Assembly: GCF_013456555.2 (NCBI RefSeq)
Contig: NZ_CP059154.1
Location: forward strand, 2,418,001-2,482,000
DNA: 64,000 nucleotides
Direction: 5' to 3'
DNA from: Natrinema zhouii
GTDB taxonomy: Archaea > Halobacteriota > Halobacteria > Halobacteriales > Natrialbaceae
Both the position numbers and the translations under genes were made by a program. Shown here piece by piece: positions 28,335-37,668 of the stretch (position 1 is its first letter; every line of letters starts with the position of its first letter). A model generated the notes under the pieces. It was not told where the DNA came from and made no database searches. It worked only from the letters and a program-made list of their open reading frames with translations.

Positions 28335-29267
28335 TCAGTCGTCGCCCTCGAGTTGCACTAACTCGTCGACGCCCGGAATGTCGGCCGCGGCGTCCGTGAT
28401 CTGTCGCATTCGGTCGGTGTGTTTGTCGACGGCGTAGGCCGCGAGTTTCCCGTCCTCGAGGCCGACGCGCTCGTCGGGATCGTCGGGTTGAAACCGCTCG
28501 TCCTCGGTGATCCCCTGGACGAGCGGGAGGAGCTCCTCGACCGTCTCCTCGATGATCGCGGGGTCGACGCCCTCGGCGATGAGCTTCTTGAGCTGATTCA
28601 TCCCGAAACCGACGTGGCGGCCCTCGTCGCTGCGGATCTTCGTAAAGCCCTGAACGAGCCCCGGCAGGTGCGGGAGGTCCTCGAACTCGCCGCCGTAGGA
28701 GGTCTGCATTCCGTAGTAGCCCGTCTGGGCGAGGATGCCCTCGACCGTGAGGTGGTAGTGGCAGTACGCCTTGGCTCGGTTTTCGGGGGTGTCCTCCTCG
28801 AGCAGCCGGAACTGCGCCTTCCGGTTGCGGTCGAAGAGTTCGACGTAGGGATCGTTGAACCACCGCTCGTGGCGGGGGTTCGATCGCTCCCAGCCCAGTT
28901 CGTCTTCGACCGCCCAGACGACGTCTCGCCAGTAGCGATCGAAGAAGTCCGCGTGCTTCGCCTCCTCGTACAGCTGGGTCGTCAGGAACAGCTGATCGTC
29001 GATATCGTCGAGGACCGTCCCCAGCGGTGCGAGATCCTCGGTGACCGCGTCCTCGCCTGCGCCGAACTTCGCGATGCCGGTGAGCATCCCGTACCAGGAC
29101 TCTCGATCGTACGACCCCGACGCGTCGATGTAGACGAGGAGGTTCTCGACGTCCGCCTCGAGGTCGATCTCTCCGGGATCCCAGTGGCGTTCGACCGCGT
29201 TTCGGTAGTAGCGGTTCGACCTAGACTCCCGATCCATCATCTCCGTCGGGGTGTACTCCGTTGCCAT
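28335..29267 (-). CDS. R2-like ligand-binding oxidase (R2lox)
   Basis: A 310-residue ferritin-like protein. By alignment from memory to mycobacterial R2lox (Rv0233), the metal ligands are E72, E102, H105, E176, E215 and H218 (GEDAVTED, EEAKH, VEG, SDEGRH). The residues that form the signature Val-Tyr ether crosslink are present as V75 and Y171. R2lox proteins hold a Mn/Fe centre and bind a fatty acid; they are not ribonucleotide reductases, though databases often call them so. No RNR large subunit is nearby; the neighbours are acyl-CoA genes. The promoter is clear: TATA-like ATTTAATA (about 29290-29297, minus) lies 26 nt before the ATG, so it is leaderless. Confidence 0.88.
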   Translation of the reverse strand: MATEYTPTEMMDRESRSNRYYRNAVERHWDPGEIDLEADVENLLVYIDASGSYDRESWYGMLTGIAKFGAGEDAVTEDLAPLGTVLDDIDDQLFLTTQLYEEAKHADFFDRYWRDVVWAVEDELGWERSNPRHERWFNDPYVELFDRNRKAQFRLLEEDTPENRAKAYCHYHLTVEGILAQTGYYGMQTSYGGEFEDLPHLPGLVQGFTKIRSDEGRHVGFGMNQLKKLIAEGVDPAIIEETVEELLPLVQGITEDERFQPDDPDERVGLEDGKLAAYAVDKHTDRMRQITDAAADIPGVDELVQLEGDD

Positions 29268-29381
29268 ACCATATATTCGACACCTCGACTATTAAATGCA
29301 GCCGCTGTCATCCGGGGCTCGATAGCTGATCGGCCCCCTCCATCGAGAAGAACTAAGTCGATATTCCTGCAGAGTAATGGC

Positions 29382-30119
29382 ATGGCAACACAGCGTGCCG
29401 CCGTCGTCGGTGGTGGTATCATGGGTGCCGGTATCGCACAGGTTCTCGCACGGAACGGCTACGACGTGGCCGTTCGCGAGATCAATCAGGAACTGGCCGA
29501 AGAGGCCCGCGAACGGCTCGTCTCGGGCAGCTACGGACTCGAGGACGCCGTCGAGGGCGGCTACCTCTCCGAGGACGAGAAATCGGCGGTCCTCGAGCGA
29601 CTGACGTTCACGACGGACCTGGACGAGGCGACGAACGGGACCGATTTCGTCATCGAGGCGGTCACGGAGGACCTCGCGATCAAGGGACAGGTCTTCCGCG
29701 ACCTGGACGCGGTCACGGACGACCAGCCGCTGTACTCGAACACGAGCGGCTTTTCCGTCACGTCGATCGCGAACGGCGTTTCCGACCCCTCGCGGGTCGC
29801 GGTCACGCACTTCTTCAACCCGGTCCCGATCATGTCGATGGTCGAGATCGTTCGGGCCCCGCAGACGGACGAGGCGGTCGTCGAGCGCGCCGAGGAACTC
29901 GTCGACGAACTCGGGAAGACCAGCGTCACCATCGACGACGACCCGGGCTCCTACGGCTTCATCGCCAACCGCTGTCACATGGCCATGCGCGAGGAGGCCC
30001 AGCGAATCGTCGACGAGGGCATTGCGACGGAAGAGCAGGTCGACAAAGCGCTCGAGGAAGGGTACAACCTCCCCGCCGGGCCGTTCTCGCTGCGCGGGAT
30101 CGGCGAGGAGTGGGACTAA
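29382..30119 (+). CDS. 3-hydroxyacyl-CoA dehydrogenase, short form
   Basis: A 245-residue protein with an intact NAD-binding domain: VVGGGIMGAGIAQVLARNGYDV, FVIEAVTEDLAIK, SNTSGFSVTSIA, and VTHFFNPVPIMSMVEIV containing the catalytic His. The C-terminal domain starts (SYGFIANRCHMAMREEAQRI, GYNLPAGPF) but stops about 40 residues before the usual 280-290. The family normally continues with a MGPF-LAD-like helix, here GPFSLRGIGEEWD then stop. Downstream DNA shows no continuation in another frame and enters an interspersed repeat 70 nt later. It oxidises 3-hydroxyacyl-CoA to 3-ketoacyl-CoA, if active without the missing dimer helices. The start is ATG 29382, divergent from the R2lox gene. Confidence 0.85.
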   Translation: MATQRAAVVGGGIMGAGIAQVLARNGYDVAVREINQELAEEARERLVSGSYGLEDAVEGGYLSEDEKSAVLERLTFTTDLDEATNGTDFVIEAVTEDLAIKGQVFRDLDAVTDDQPLYSNTSGFSVTSIANGVSDPSRVAVTHFFNPVPIMSMVEIVRAPQTDEAVVERAEELVDELGKTSVTIDDDPGSYGFIANRCHMAMREEAQRIVDEGIATEEQVDKALEEGYNLPAGPFSLRGIGEEWD

Positions 30120-30187
30120 TGGACAACCCGGTCTGGGGCACTTCGGACTACCGGTCCGTGTCATTCTTGATCGGGATGTCGAGAGCG

Positions 30188-30326
30188 CTGCTATCGCTGC
30201 AACTAGGGGAACCACACCCTCCCCAACCGACTCGCTCACTCACTCGCGTTCGTTCGCTCATCCCTCGCGCAGAGTTGCGTCGCGGTTCGTTCATCACTCA
30301 CCGCGACACAGCACGCGCCACGGCAT
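30188..30326 (-). repeat. Interspersed repeat, copy 3 (139 bp)
   Basis: Bounded by CTGCTATCG..GCAAC on the left and GCGCGCCACGGCATACC on the right, with CCACACCCTCCCCAACCGA and CGTTCGCTCATCCCTCGCG inside. It has the same length (139 bp) as copy 2 and the opposite orientation. It lies between the convergent 3-hydroxyacyl-CoA dehydrogenase and enoyl-CoA hydratase genes. Confidence 0.75.
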
Positions 30327-30372
30327 ACCGGGTGATTCCGCTGCGGTGATACAGCGATCCCCCGCACTGCCG

Positions 30373-31170
<798 letters not shown>

Positions 31171-31373
31171 GCGCAGCGGTCACGGCGACCGGGCAAAAAA
31201 GGAGCCTGTTCGTGAACGAGCCTCGCGCAATCATCGTCTCGCAAATCGATCAGGATCGAGTCGGCGATGTGATCGCGTACTCGAGTCGCCTTCGTGGCCG
31301 CTTGTGAGGGCAGTCTGACCGATGAGATAGTATATATGGAAGCTGGCAGCTTATCGTAGCTACCGTCTGCCTT

Positions 31374-31526
31374 ATGTTCTGGATTCTTTTCGTTCCACCT
31401 CAGTATCGGGCTTTCACACCGTCTGAAGTAGACGATGGGCTGTCAACTGCACTCGAGTATGACTTGCCCTCATCCGGATGGATAGAAATCAAATCGAGAA
31501 CGATACCTGTCGTATCCATGGCATAG
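31374..31526 (+). CDS. Candidate 50-codon small gene
   Basis: In the 455-nt gap between the enoyl-CoA hydratase and TrpD2-like genes, a 50-codon frame runs from ATG 31374 to TAG 31524. The translation (MFWILFVPPQYRAFTPSEVD, then a Leu/Ser-containing middle and SRTIPVVSMA end) is moderately acidic and not low-complexity. A strong TATA-like GTATATATGG (31330-31339) lies about 40 nt upstream, giving a short leader. No family is recognised. The base composition is lower in GC than the neighbours, so this may equally be chance. Confidence 0.3.
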   Translation: MFWILFVPPQYRAFTPSEVDDGLSTALEYDLPSSGWIEIKSRTIPVVSMA

Positions 31527-31625
31527 AACGCGGATAGAAACGTTTGCTACCTGTCGACGAACAGTAGCCGATATTGCGTGCCGATTCGGACTCGGTTCGG
31601 CGGTGAAACGAACGGCTTCGACCGC

Positions 31626-32708
31626 TCAGAACGCCCGGAGTTCCTCGAGCACGGCCTGTGCGCTGCCGTCCGAAATGACCGCGCGTGCCTGCTCGAGCCC
31701 CGCCTCGAGGCTGTCGACGTCCTGGCGGGCGTACATCCGGAACGCGCCGTTGAGAGCGATGGCGTCGGCGAAGTGGCCCTCGCGGTCGCCGGCGAGCACC
31801 GCCTCGGTGATCGTCGCCGAATCGGCGGTGACGTCGTCGACCTCGAGATCCTCGTTTTCCATTTCCATGCCGTACTCGGCGGTCTCGATCTCGTAGTCCT
31901 CGAAGGACTCGTCACCGTCGTCGCCCTCGCGATCCCACTCCGCGACCTTCGTGTAGCCGGGGCGGATGTCGTCGTACCCCTCCATCCCCTGGAAGAAGAT
32001 GGCGCGGGAGTAGTCGAGTCGCTCGCTCTGGGTGATCGTATCCGTCAGTTTCTTCGCGAACGCGAGGTGGTAGAACGAGCCCAGGTGGACGTCGGCGTTC
32101 GCCGGATTGGCGATGGTCTCGACCGTGTTGACGAACGTGCGGACGCCCATCTGGTCGCGTCGGTCGTACAGGTCGTCGATTCCGGGGTTGAACGCGGGCT
32201 GGTAGTAGAAGCCGAAGCCGGTCTCGTCGACCATCGCCGCGCTCTCGGTCGGCTCGAGTTCGGTCCGGACGCCGAGTTCGTCGAGGACGTGTTTGTACGC
32301 CGTCGCTTTCTGCGTCGGCACCCGATCGCCGGAGTGGACGACGACGGGGGTGCCCGCGGCGGCGGCGACGATGCCGGCGCCGACGCCGAGGACGGCGGAG
32401 CTGTGCTTGCCGTCGTAGTTCGCCCCGCAGTCGACCGGATCGCACTCGGGTTCGGCGGTGACGACCGACTCCTCGCGCATGACGTCGGTGTAGGCCGCCA
32501 GCTCCTCGGGAACGTTTCGCTTCCAGCGATTTGCCAGCCAGAACGCGCCGAGGGTAGTCGGGTCGGGCTCGTCCGCCAGAATGCGCTGGAACGCCTCTCG
32601 AGCCTGTTCGCGGGTCATATCGCCGGCCGACTTCGGACCGGAGCCGACGACCTCGGTCAGCAGCCGCTTGAGCGGCCAGTCGCCGAACTCCTGCGTTGCG
32701 TGAGCCAT
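31626..32708 (-). CDS. Anthranilate phosphoribosyltransferase-like protein (TrpD2/YbiB type)
   Basis: A 360-residue glycosyltransferase family 3 protein: an N-terminal helical domain (about 10-75, MTREQAREAFQRILADEPDPTT) and a large alpha/beta domain. In true TrpD the phosphoribosyl-pyrophosphate loop is GTGGD; here the corresponding stretch reads DCGANYDGKHSS, so PRPP binding is doubtful. This is typical of TrpD2/YbiB relatives, some of which bind nucleic acid. I therefore would not assign tryptophan synthesis. An acidic insertion (EGDDGDESFEDYEIETAEYG) lies near residue 275. The start is ATG 32708. It is divergent from the siroheme decarboxylase gene. Confidence 0.8.
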   Translation of the reverse strand: MAHATQEFGDWPLKRLLTEVVGSGPKSAGDMTREQAREAFQRILADEPDPTTLGAFWLANRWKRNVPEELAAYTDVMREESVVTAEPECDPVDCGANYDGKHSSAVLGVGAGIVAAAAGTPVVVHSGDRVPTQKATAYKHVLDELGVRTELEPTESAAMVDETGFGFYYQPAFNPGIDDLYDRRDQMGVRTFVNTVETIANPANADVHLGSFYHLAFAKKLTDTITQSERLDYSRAIFFQGMEGYDDIRPGYTKVAEWDREGDDGDESFEDYEIETAEYGMEMENEDLEVDDVTADSATITEAVLAGDREGHFADAIALNGAFRMYARQDVDSLEAGLEQARAVISDGSAQAVLEELRAF

Positions 32709-32879
32709 GTTGTGCACACGTTGGGCCGGTTCGCGCAAAAGTCTCCCGCTTCCGGCGCTCGTTCGCCCGTCAATTGACGGGTTTCACACCGATAATCGAG
32801 CGAAGCGCAAGAACAGCTCCACCTCCGCTGTCCGAGCCGACCCGAAAACGATACGGCCCCCTTCTCCCTAGAGCTACCA

Positions 32880-33920
32880 ATGAGTAGCCTGTCGGGGGAC
32901 TGGCGCGAAGCAATCGACGACGCGGACGCGGCGCTGATCGACGGCTATCAGAGCGGCTTCCCGATCGAGGAGCGCCCGTTCCGCCGCGTCGCCGCCGATC
33001 TCGGGATCGACGAATCGGCGGCGGTCGACCGCGTCCGCAGCCTCCGAGACGCGGGGATCGTCCGCCGATTCGGTGCCGTCCTCAACCCGCCCGTGATCGG
33101 TTCGTCGACGCTCGCCGCGGTGCGAGCGCCCGCGGATCGCTTCGACGAGATCGCGGCGATCATCAACGACTACCGGCAGGTCAACCACAACTACGCCCGC
33201 GACCACGAGTGGAACATGTGGTTCGTCGTCACCGCCGGCTCGCGGGACGCCCGCGACGAAATCCTCGCCGACATCGAGGCGCGAACCGGCTGTGACGTGC
33301 TGAACCTGCCGATGCTGACCGACTACTACATCGACCTCGAGTTCCCCGTCGTCAACGGCGATCGCTTCGCGCGGGAGTCCCTCGAGGAGCGCCTGGACTC
33401 CTCCGCGACCCGAATCAGCGAGGAGGCGACGGGCGACCTCTCCGCGCTCGAGGCCGAACTCCTGCTCGAGATTCAGGACGGGTTCCCCCTGTCGGCGACG
33501 CCGTATCGGGATATCGCCGCGAACGTGGGATACGCGGTCGAAGACGTGCTCGCAGCCGTCGACCGCCTGCTCGAGAGCGGCTGCATCAAACGTATCGGCT
33601 GCGTGATCAACCACGTCGTGACGGGGTTCGACGCCAACTGCATGGTCGTCTGGGACGTCCCCGACGAGTCCCTCGACGAACGGGGTGAGCGCGCGGGCGG
33701 ACTGCCATACGTGACGCTCTGTTATCACCGGCCCCGCCGGCCCGATCAGGAGTGGCCGTACAACCTGTTTACGATGATCCACGGCCGCGATCCCGAAGCC
33801 GTCGACGCGAAAATCGACGAACTGGCCGCCGACTACCTCCCCGTCGATCACGAACGGCTCTACTCGACCGAGACGCTGAAGCAGACGGGTGCGCGCTACG
33901 ACGAGCTGGTGGGTCTGTAG
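32880..33920 (+). CDS. Fused siroheme decarboxylase (AhbA-AhbB type, Lrp/AsnC-like)
   Basis: A 346-residue protein made of two Lrp/AsnC-like halves. Each has a winged helix (residues 15-65 and 195-240: DAALIDGYQSGFPIEERPF and AELLLEIQDGFPLSATPY) and a ferredoxin-like domain. The first half has NHNYARDHEWNMWFVV and the second CYHRPRRPDQEWPYNLF, the patterns of AhbA and AhbB that decarboxylate siroheme to didecarboxysiroheme in the alternative haem pathway. In many organisms they are two proteins; here they are one chain. Databases may label it an AsnC-family regulator, which I think is wrong. It is cytoplasmic. The next gene is convergent. Confidence 0.88.
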   Translation: MSSLSGDWREAIDDADAALIDGYQSGFPIEERPFRRVAADLGIDESAAVDRVRSLRDAGIVRRFGAVLNPPVIGSSTLAAVRAPADRFDEIAAIINDYRQVNHNYARDHEWNMWFVVTAGSRDARDEILADIEARTGCDVLNLPMLTDYYIDLEFPVVNGDRFARESLEERLDSSATRISEEATGDLSALEAELLLEIQDGFPLSATPYRDIAANVGYAVEDVLAAVDRLLESGCIKRIGCVINHVVTGFDANCMVVWDVPDESLDERGERAGGLPYVTLCYHRPRRPDQEWPYNLFTMIHGRDPEAVDAKIDELAADYLPVDHERLYSTETLKQTGARYDELVGL

Positions 33921-33944
33921 GGCCGGTCTCGATTAGCCGCCGCG

Positions 33945-34454
33945 CTACTCGTCGAACTCCCACCTAGTCGCATCCGTCGGGAAGTCGCTCCACGCGAAGA
34001 CGACCGTCGGTCGAACGGCGAAGAATGGCGTCCCGTGCGGGGTGTCGTACTTCGTTTCGTAGGCCGCGTCCAGTTCGTCGATCAGTTCGGACGAAGCGGT
34101 TTCGTGATTGATCCGTTCGGCCTGCCCCTCGAGAATAACTACTTCCGTCGCGCTCTCTCCGTGAACGACGATCTCGGGATTCCGCGCGAGATTCCGAACC
34201 CACCGCGTCCCCTCGCCGCCCCCGCAGTGGAACGTCCCGTCGACCCAGACGCCCCACGTCGGGCGAACGTGTGGGCTCCCATCGGGTCGGATCGTCGTCA
34301 CCCAGTAGTTCCGTGCGTCTCGCATCCGTTCCGCGACGAACGCCCACGGGAGCGCGCCGTCGGCACTGTCGGGGATCCCGTAGCTCGCTTCGGTCTGCGG
34401 TCGACCGCGATTCGGATCGCGTTCACCATCCCGTTCGTCGTTCGGCGTCATCAC
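33945..34454 (-). CDS. Pyridoxamine 5'-phosphate oxidase-family FMN/F420-binding protein
   Basis: A 169-residue split-barrel flavoprotein. The motif ARNYWVTTIRPDGSPHVRPTWGVWVDGTFHCGG is the typical first half of PPOX/F420-dependent reductase barrels, split here across residues 48-80. SRNP-like NLARNPEIVVHGE and FFAVRPTVVFAW follow. It probably binds FMN or F420; the substrate is unknown and pyridoxal synthesis should not be assumed. It ends 25 nt from the siroheme decarboxylase stop, in convergent orientation. The start is at 34454 or the next codon. Confidence 0.82.
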   Translation of the reverse strand: MMTPNDERDGERDPNRGRPQTEASYGIPDSADGALPWAFVAERMRDARNYWVTTIRPDGSPHVRPTWGVWVDGTFHCGGGEGTRWVRNLARNPEIVVHGESATEVVILEGQAERINHETASSELIDELDAAYETKYDTPHGTPFFAVRPTVVFAWSDFPTDATRWEFDE

Positions 34455-34520
34455 GAAAAGGAGGACTCGAGCGACGATAAACGGTCCGCAGACCCCCTCT
34501 CGTCGGGAGCCGTGGCGACC

Positions 34521-37500
34521 TTACCGGCGTCCCTCGAGCGCCTCCGCCACGACCTCGATCGGCGTCGGCGGCTCCTCGGATGCGCCGGGTCTGTTCTCGA
34601 GTTGTGTCCGGCAGGAGGCACCGGGAGCGACGACGCGGCTGCCCTCGCTTTCGTCGACCTGATCGTAGAGAATCGAGGCGATGGCGTCGCTCATCGAGAC
34701 GTGTTCGGACTCGTAGCCGAAACTGCCGGCCATCCCGCAGCAGCCCGAATCGAGCGGGTCGACGGCGTAGCCCGCGCGTCGAAGCACGCCGACGGCGTGG
34801 TGGTCCTTCGCGATCGACTTCTGGTGGCAGTGGCCGTGGTAGACGAGATCCCGCGTCGCCGCGCGCCCGTCGAATCCGATCTCCTCGTCCAGCCGGAAGG
34901 TGTCGATGTACTCGCAGACGCCGTAGGTGGCATCGGCGAGCGTCCCGGCGGCCTCGGTCGAGAGCAGATCGAGGTAGTCTCCCTGGAACATGACCGCGTC
35001 GGAGGGCTCGATCACGACCACGTCCCAGCCATCCGCGACCCGCGGGGCGAGCGCGTTCACGTTCTCGCGGGCGGCGTCTTCCGCCTTCTCGAGGAAGCCC
35101 TTCGAGAACGCCGGTCGGCCGGTGTCGCCGAGGTCGTCGGGGACGGCGACGTGGACGCCGGCGGCCTCGAGCACCCGGACGGCCGCCTTCCCGGCGTCGG
35201 GGTGGCTGTAGTTGGTGTAGGTATCGGGGTAGAGGACGACTTTTCGCTCGGCGTCGGCCTCGCTCACTCTAGCGCCGCCTCGCTCGTGAAACCAGTCCCG
35301 GAAGGTGTTCGCGTGGAACGTCGGTAGCGGCCGGTCGGCGTCGATTCCGAGCGTCACCTCGAGCGCCTTGCGGGCGCCCGGAAGCTTCGGCAGGGCGTTC
35401 GACAGCGGGGCGAGTTGACTCCCCACCTTCGAGAGGGTCGCGACGTTGGCGAAGAGGCGATCCCGGACCGTCGCGCCGTTGCGCTGGTGGTACTCGTGGG
35501 TCACCTCGGCTTTGAGCTTCGCCATGTCGACCTCGCTCGGACAGTCGATGGCACAGCCCTTGCAGCCGATACACAGCCCCATCACCTCCTCGACGAACTC
35601 GTCGGAGAACGCCTCGTCGGGATCCAGGTCGCCGCTCATGGCCTGTCGGAGCGCGTTCGCTCGGCCGCGGGTCGCCGTAATCTCCTCTCGGCTCGCCCGG
35701 TAGGTCGGGCACATCACGCCGCCGGTGGTCGACTGCTCGCCGCGACAGCCGCCACAGCCGTGACAGAGCTCGACCATGCCCTGCATGCCGTTGTCGTTCT
35801 CCCACTCGAGCGCGGGTTCGAAGCCGGCCTCGAACTCGTAGTCGGGGTCGAACCGCAGATGCTCTCGCAAGTCGGTCGGGTCGTCCTCGCGGAAGACGAC
35901 CTGCCCCGGATTCAGTATCCAGTCGGGATCGAACGCCGTCTTGAGGTCCTGAAAGGACTCCCAGAGTTCGTCGCCGTAGAGCTTCTGATTCCACTGGGTC
36001 CGGGCGCGGCCGTCGCCGTGCTCGCCCGAAACGGACCCGCCCAACTCGACCACGAGGTCCGTCACGTCGTCCGCGATTCCGTGGAGTTGCTCGAGGCCCA
36101 CCTCGGTCTTCGTGTTCACGAGCGGGCGGACGTGGAGCACGCCGGGTCCCGCGTGCGCGTAAAAACTGGCGTAGGTGCCGTGTTCCTCGAGGATCGCTTC
36201 GAACCCTTCGACGAACTCGGGAAGACGGGCCGGCGGAATGGCGGTGTCCTCGATGAAGGAGATGTGCTTCTCGTCGGTCGTCCGCGAGAGCAGGATCGGG
36301 AGCCCGGACTTGCGGAGCTTCCACAGCTTCGCGCGCTCGGCGTCGTCGTAGGCCTCGAGGGCCTCGAGCGCGAGCGTCTCGGAATCACTGCTCGGGGCGT
36401 CTTCGGCCGGCGTACCGGCGGGCGTCGCCGACGGCACGCGGTCGGCGAGCAGGCCGGCGACCTGTTCCTTGCCGTGGTCTGCGTCGTCGGCGTAGAACTC
36501 CACCAGCAGAACGGCGTTCGTTCCCTCAGGGAGGATCTCGGTCACCGGACCGAACTCCGCGGTATCGCGAGCGAGGTCGAGCAACACGTCGTCGAGCACC
36601 TCGACCGCCGCGGGATCGTGTGCGAGAATCGGTTCGACGTCCCGCATCGCCTCGTGGAGGTCGGGATAACAGAGCAGGGAGACGGCCTTCGTTTCCGGAA
36701 CCGGCTCGAGCGAGACCGTCGCCTCGGTGACGATCGCGAGCGTCCCTTCGCTGCCGGCTAGCAGACGCGCGAGGTTGACCGTTCCGGGCTCGCCGGTGTC
36801 CTCACCGCCGGGCAGTTCCTCGCCGCGGACCTCGGCGACGAGCCGGTCGAGATTGTATCCGGAAACGTTGCGCTTGAGATCCGGGTACATCTCCGCGATC
36901 CGGTCCGCGTCCTCCGCGATGATACGCTCGACTTCGGCGTAGAGCCGGCCCTCGAGGCCGCCGTCGGGATCGGCTCGCTCGACGATTTCCTCGAGCGTCA
37001 CTTCGCCGAAGCGAGTGACGGTGCCGTCGGCGAGGACTGCTTCGACCTCTTCGATATAGGCGTCGGTCTTGCCGTACTTCAGCGAGTGCGAGCCGGTCGA
37101 GTTGTTGCCGATCGCGCCGCCGATGGCGCTCTTGTCGCCCCACGCGGGGTCGGGGGCGAACTTGATATCGTGGGGCTCGAGGGCCTCGTTCAGCGTTCCC
37201 AAGATCGTCCCGGGTTGGACCGTCGCGGTTCGGCCGTCGGGATCGATCTCGAGGATATCGTTCATGTACCGCGTGAAATCCAACACGACGGCCCGGTTGA
37301 CCGTCTGCCCGGCGAGGCTCGTCCCGCCGCCCCGCGGGAGGACCGGAATCTCGCGCTCGGCGCAGTACTCGAGGATCCCCGACACGTCGGCCGTCGACTC
37401 GGGAAAGGCGACGGCGATCGGCGTCATCTCGTAGGCGCTCGCGTCGGTCGCGTACAGTTCGCGAGAATAGGAGTCGGCGCGGACCTCGCAGTCGACGAGT

Positions 37501-37604
37501 TCCTCGAGGTCCGCGACCAGCGCCGGGCGGTCGACGTCGTCGTTCCGATAGTCGTAGTTCGCTCGCCGGTCGGCGGCCGGGTCGGCGCTCGGTTCCAGAG
37601 ACAT
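34521..37604 (-). CDS. Fused FAD-linked oxidase/Fe-S 2-hydroxyacid dehydrogenase (GlcD-GlcF type)
   Basis: A 1027-residue fusion. Residues about 50-230 are an FAD-binding type 4 domain (VLPRGGGTSLAGQTVN, NNSTGSHSLKYGKT). About 270-560 is the FAD-oxidase C domain ending VSGEHGDGRARTQW. Two [4Fe-4S] binding motifs follow (CHGCGGCRG..CP near 625 and CIGCKGCAIDCP near 690). A CCG domain with GHCHQKS and SGCCGMAGSFGYE lies near 930-960. GlcD and GlcF (or D-lactate dehydrogenase) are separate proteins in E. coli; the fused form occurs in halophiles. It oxidises glycolate or D-lactate and passes electrons to the quinone pool or a carrier. No membrane span is visible. Confidence 0.9.
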   Translation of the reverse strand: MSLEPSADPAADRRANYDYRNDDVDRPALVADLEELVDCEVRADSYSRELYATDASAYEMTPIAVAFPESTADVSGILEYCAEREIPVLPRGGGTSLAGQTVNRAVVLDFTRYMNDILEIDPDGRTATVQPGTILGTLNEALEPHDIKFAPDPAWGDKSAIGGAIGNNSTGSHSLKYGKTDAYIEEVEAVLADGTVTRFGEVTLEEIVERADPDGGLEGRLYAEVERIIAEDADRIAEMYPDLKRNVSGYNLDRLVAEVRGEELPGGEDTGEPGTVNLARLLAGSEGTLAIVTEATVSLEPVPETKAVSLLCYPDLHEAMRDVEPILAHDPAAVEVLDDVLLDLARDTAEFGPVTEILPEGTNAVLLVEFYADDADHGKEQVAGLLADRVPSATPAGTPAEDAPSSDSETLALEALEAYDDAERAKLWKLRKSGLPILLSRTTDEKHISFIEDTAIPPARLPEFVEGFEAILEEHGTYASFYAHAGPGVLHVRPLVNTKTEVGLEQLHGIADDVTDLVVELGGSVSGEHGDGRARTQWNQKLYGDELWESFQDLKTAFDPDWILNPGQVVFREDDPTDLREHLRFDPDYEFEAGFEPALEWENDNGMQGMVELCHGCGGCRGEQSTTGGVMCPTYRASREEITATRGRANALRQAMSGDLDPDEAFSDEFVEEVMGLCIGCKGCAIDCPSEVDMAKLKAEVTHEYHQRNGATVRDRLFANVATLSKVGSQLAPLSNALPKLPGARKALEVTLGIDADRPLPTFHANTFRDWFHERGGARVSEADAERKVVLYPDTYTNYSHPDAGKAAVRVLEAAGVHVAVPDDLGDTGRPAFSKGFLEKAEDAARENVNALAPRVADGWDVVVIEPSDAVMFQGDYLDLLSTEAAGTLADATYGVCEYIDTFRLDEEIGFDGRAATRDLVYHGHCHQKSIAKDHHAVGVLRRAGYAVDPLDSGCCGMAGSFGYESEHVSMSDAIASILYDQVDESEGSRVVAPGASCRTQLENRPGASEEPPTPIEVVAEALEGRR

Positions 37605-37668
37605 ACGTCATCCTTGTCAGGGGCAGCTAAAAGCGTCCGCATTAGCGACGATTCGACCGGCTTTTCGG

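Noticed and set aside
28335..29267. Ribonucleotide reductase beta subunit
   Set aside because: The Val/Tyr crosslink pair and ligand pattern fit R2lox, and no large subunit is nearby.
32880..33920. Lrp/AsnC-family transcriptional regulator
   Set aside because: The two-half layout and the HNYARDHEWN and CYHRPRR motifs match siroheme decarboxylase better.
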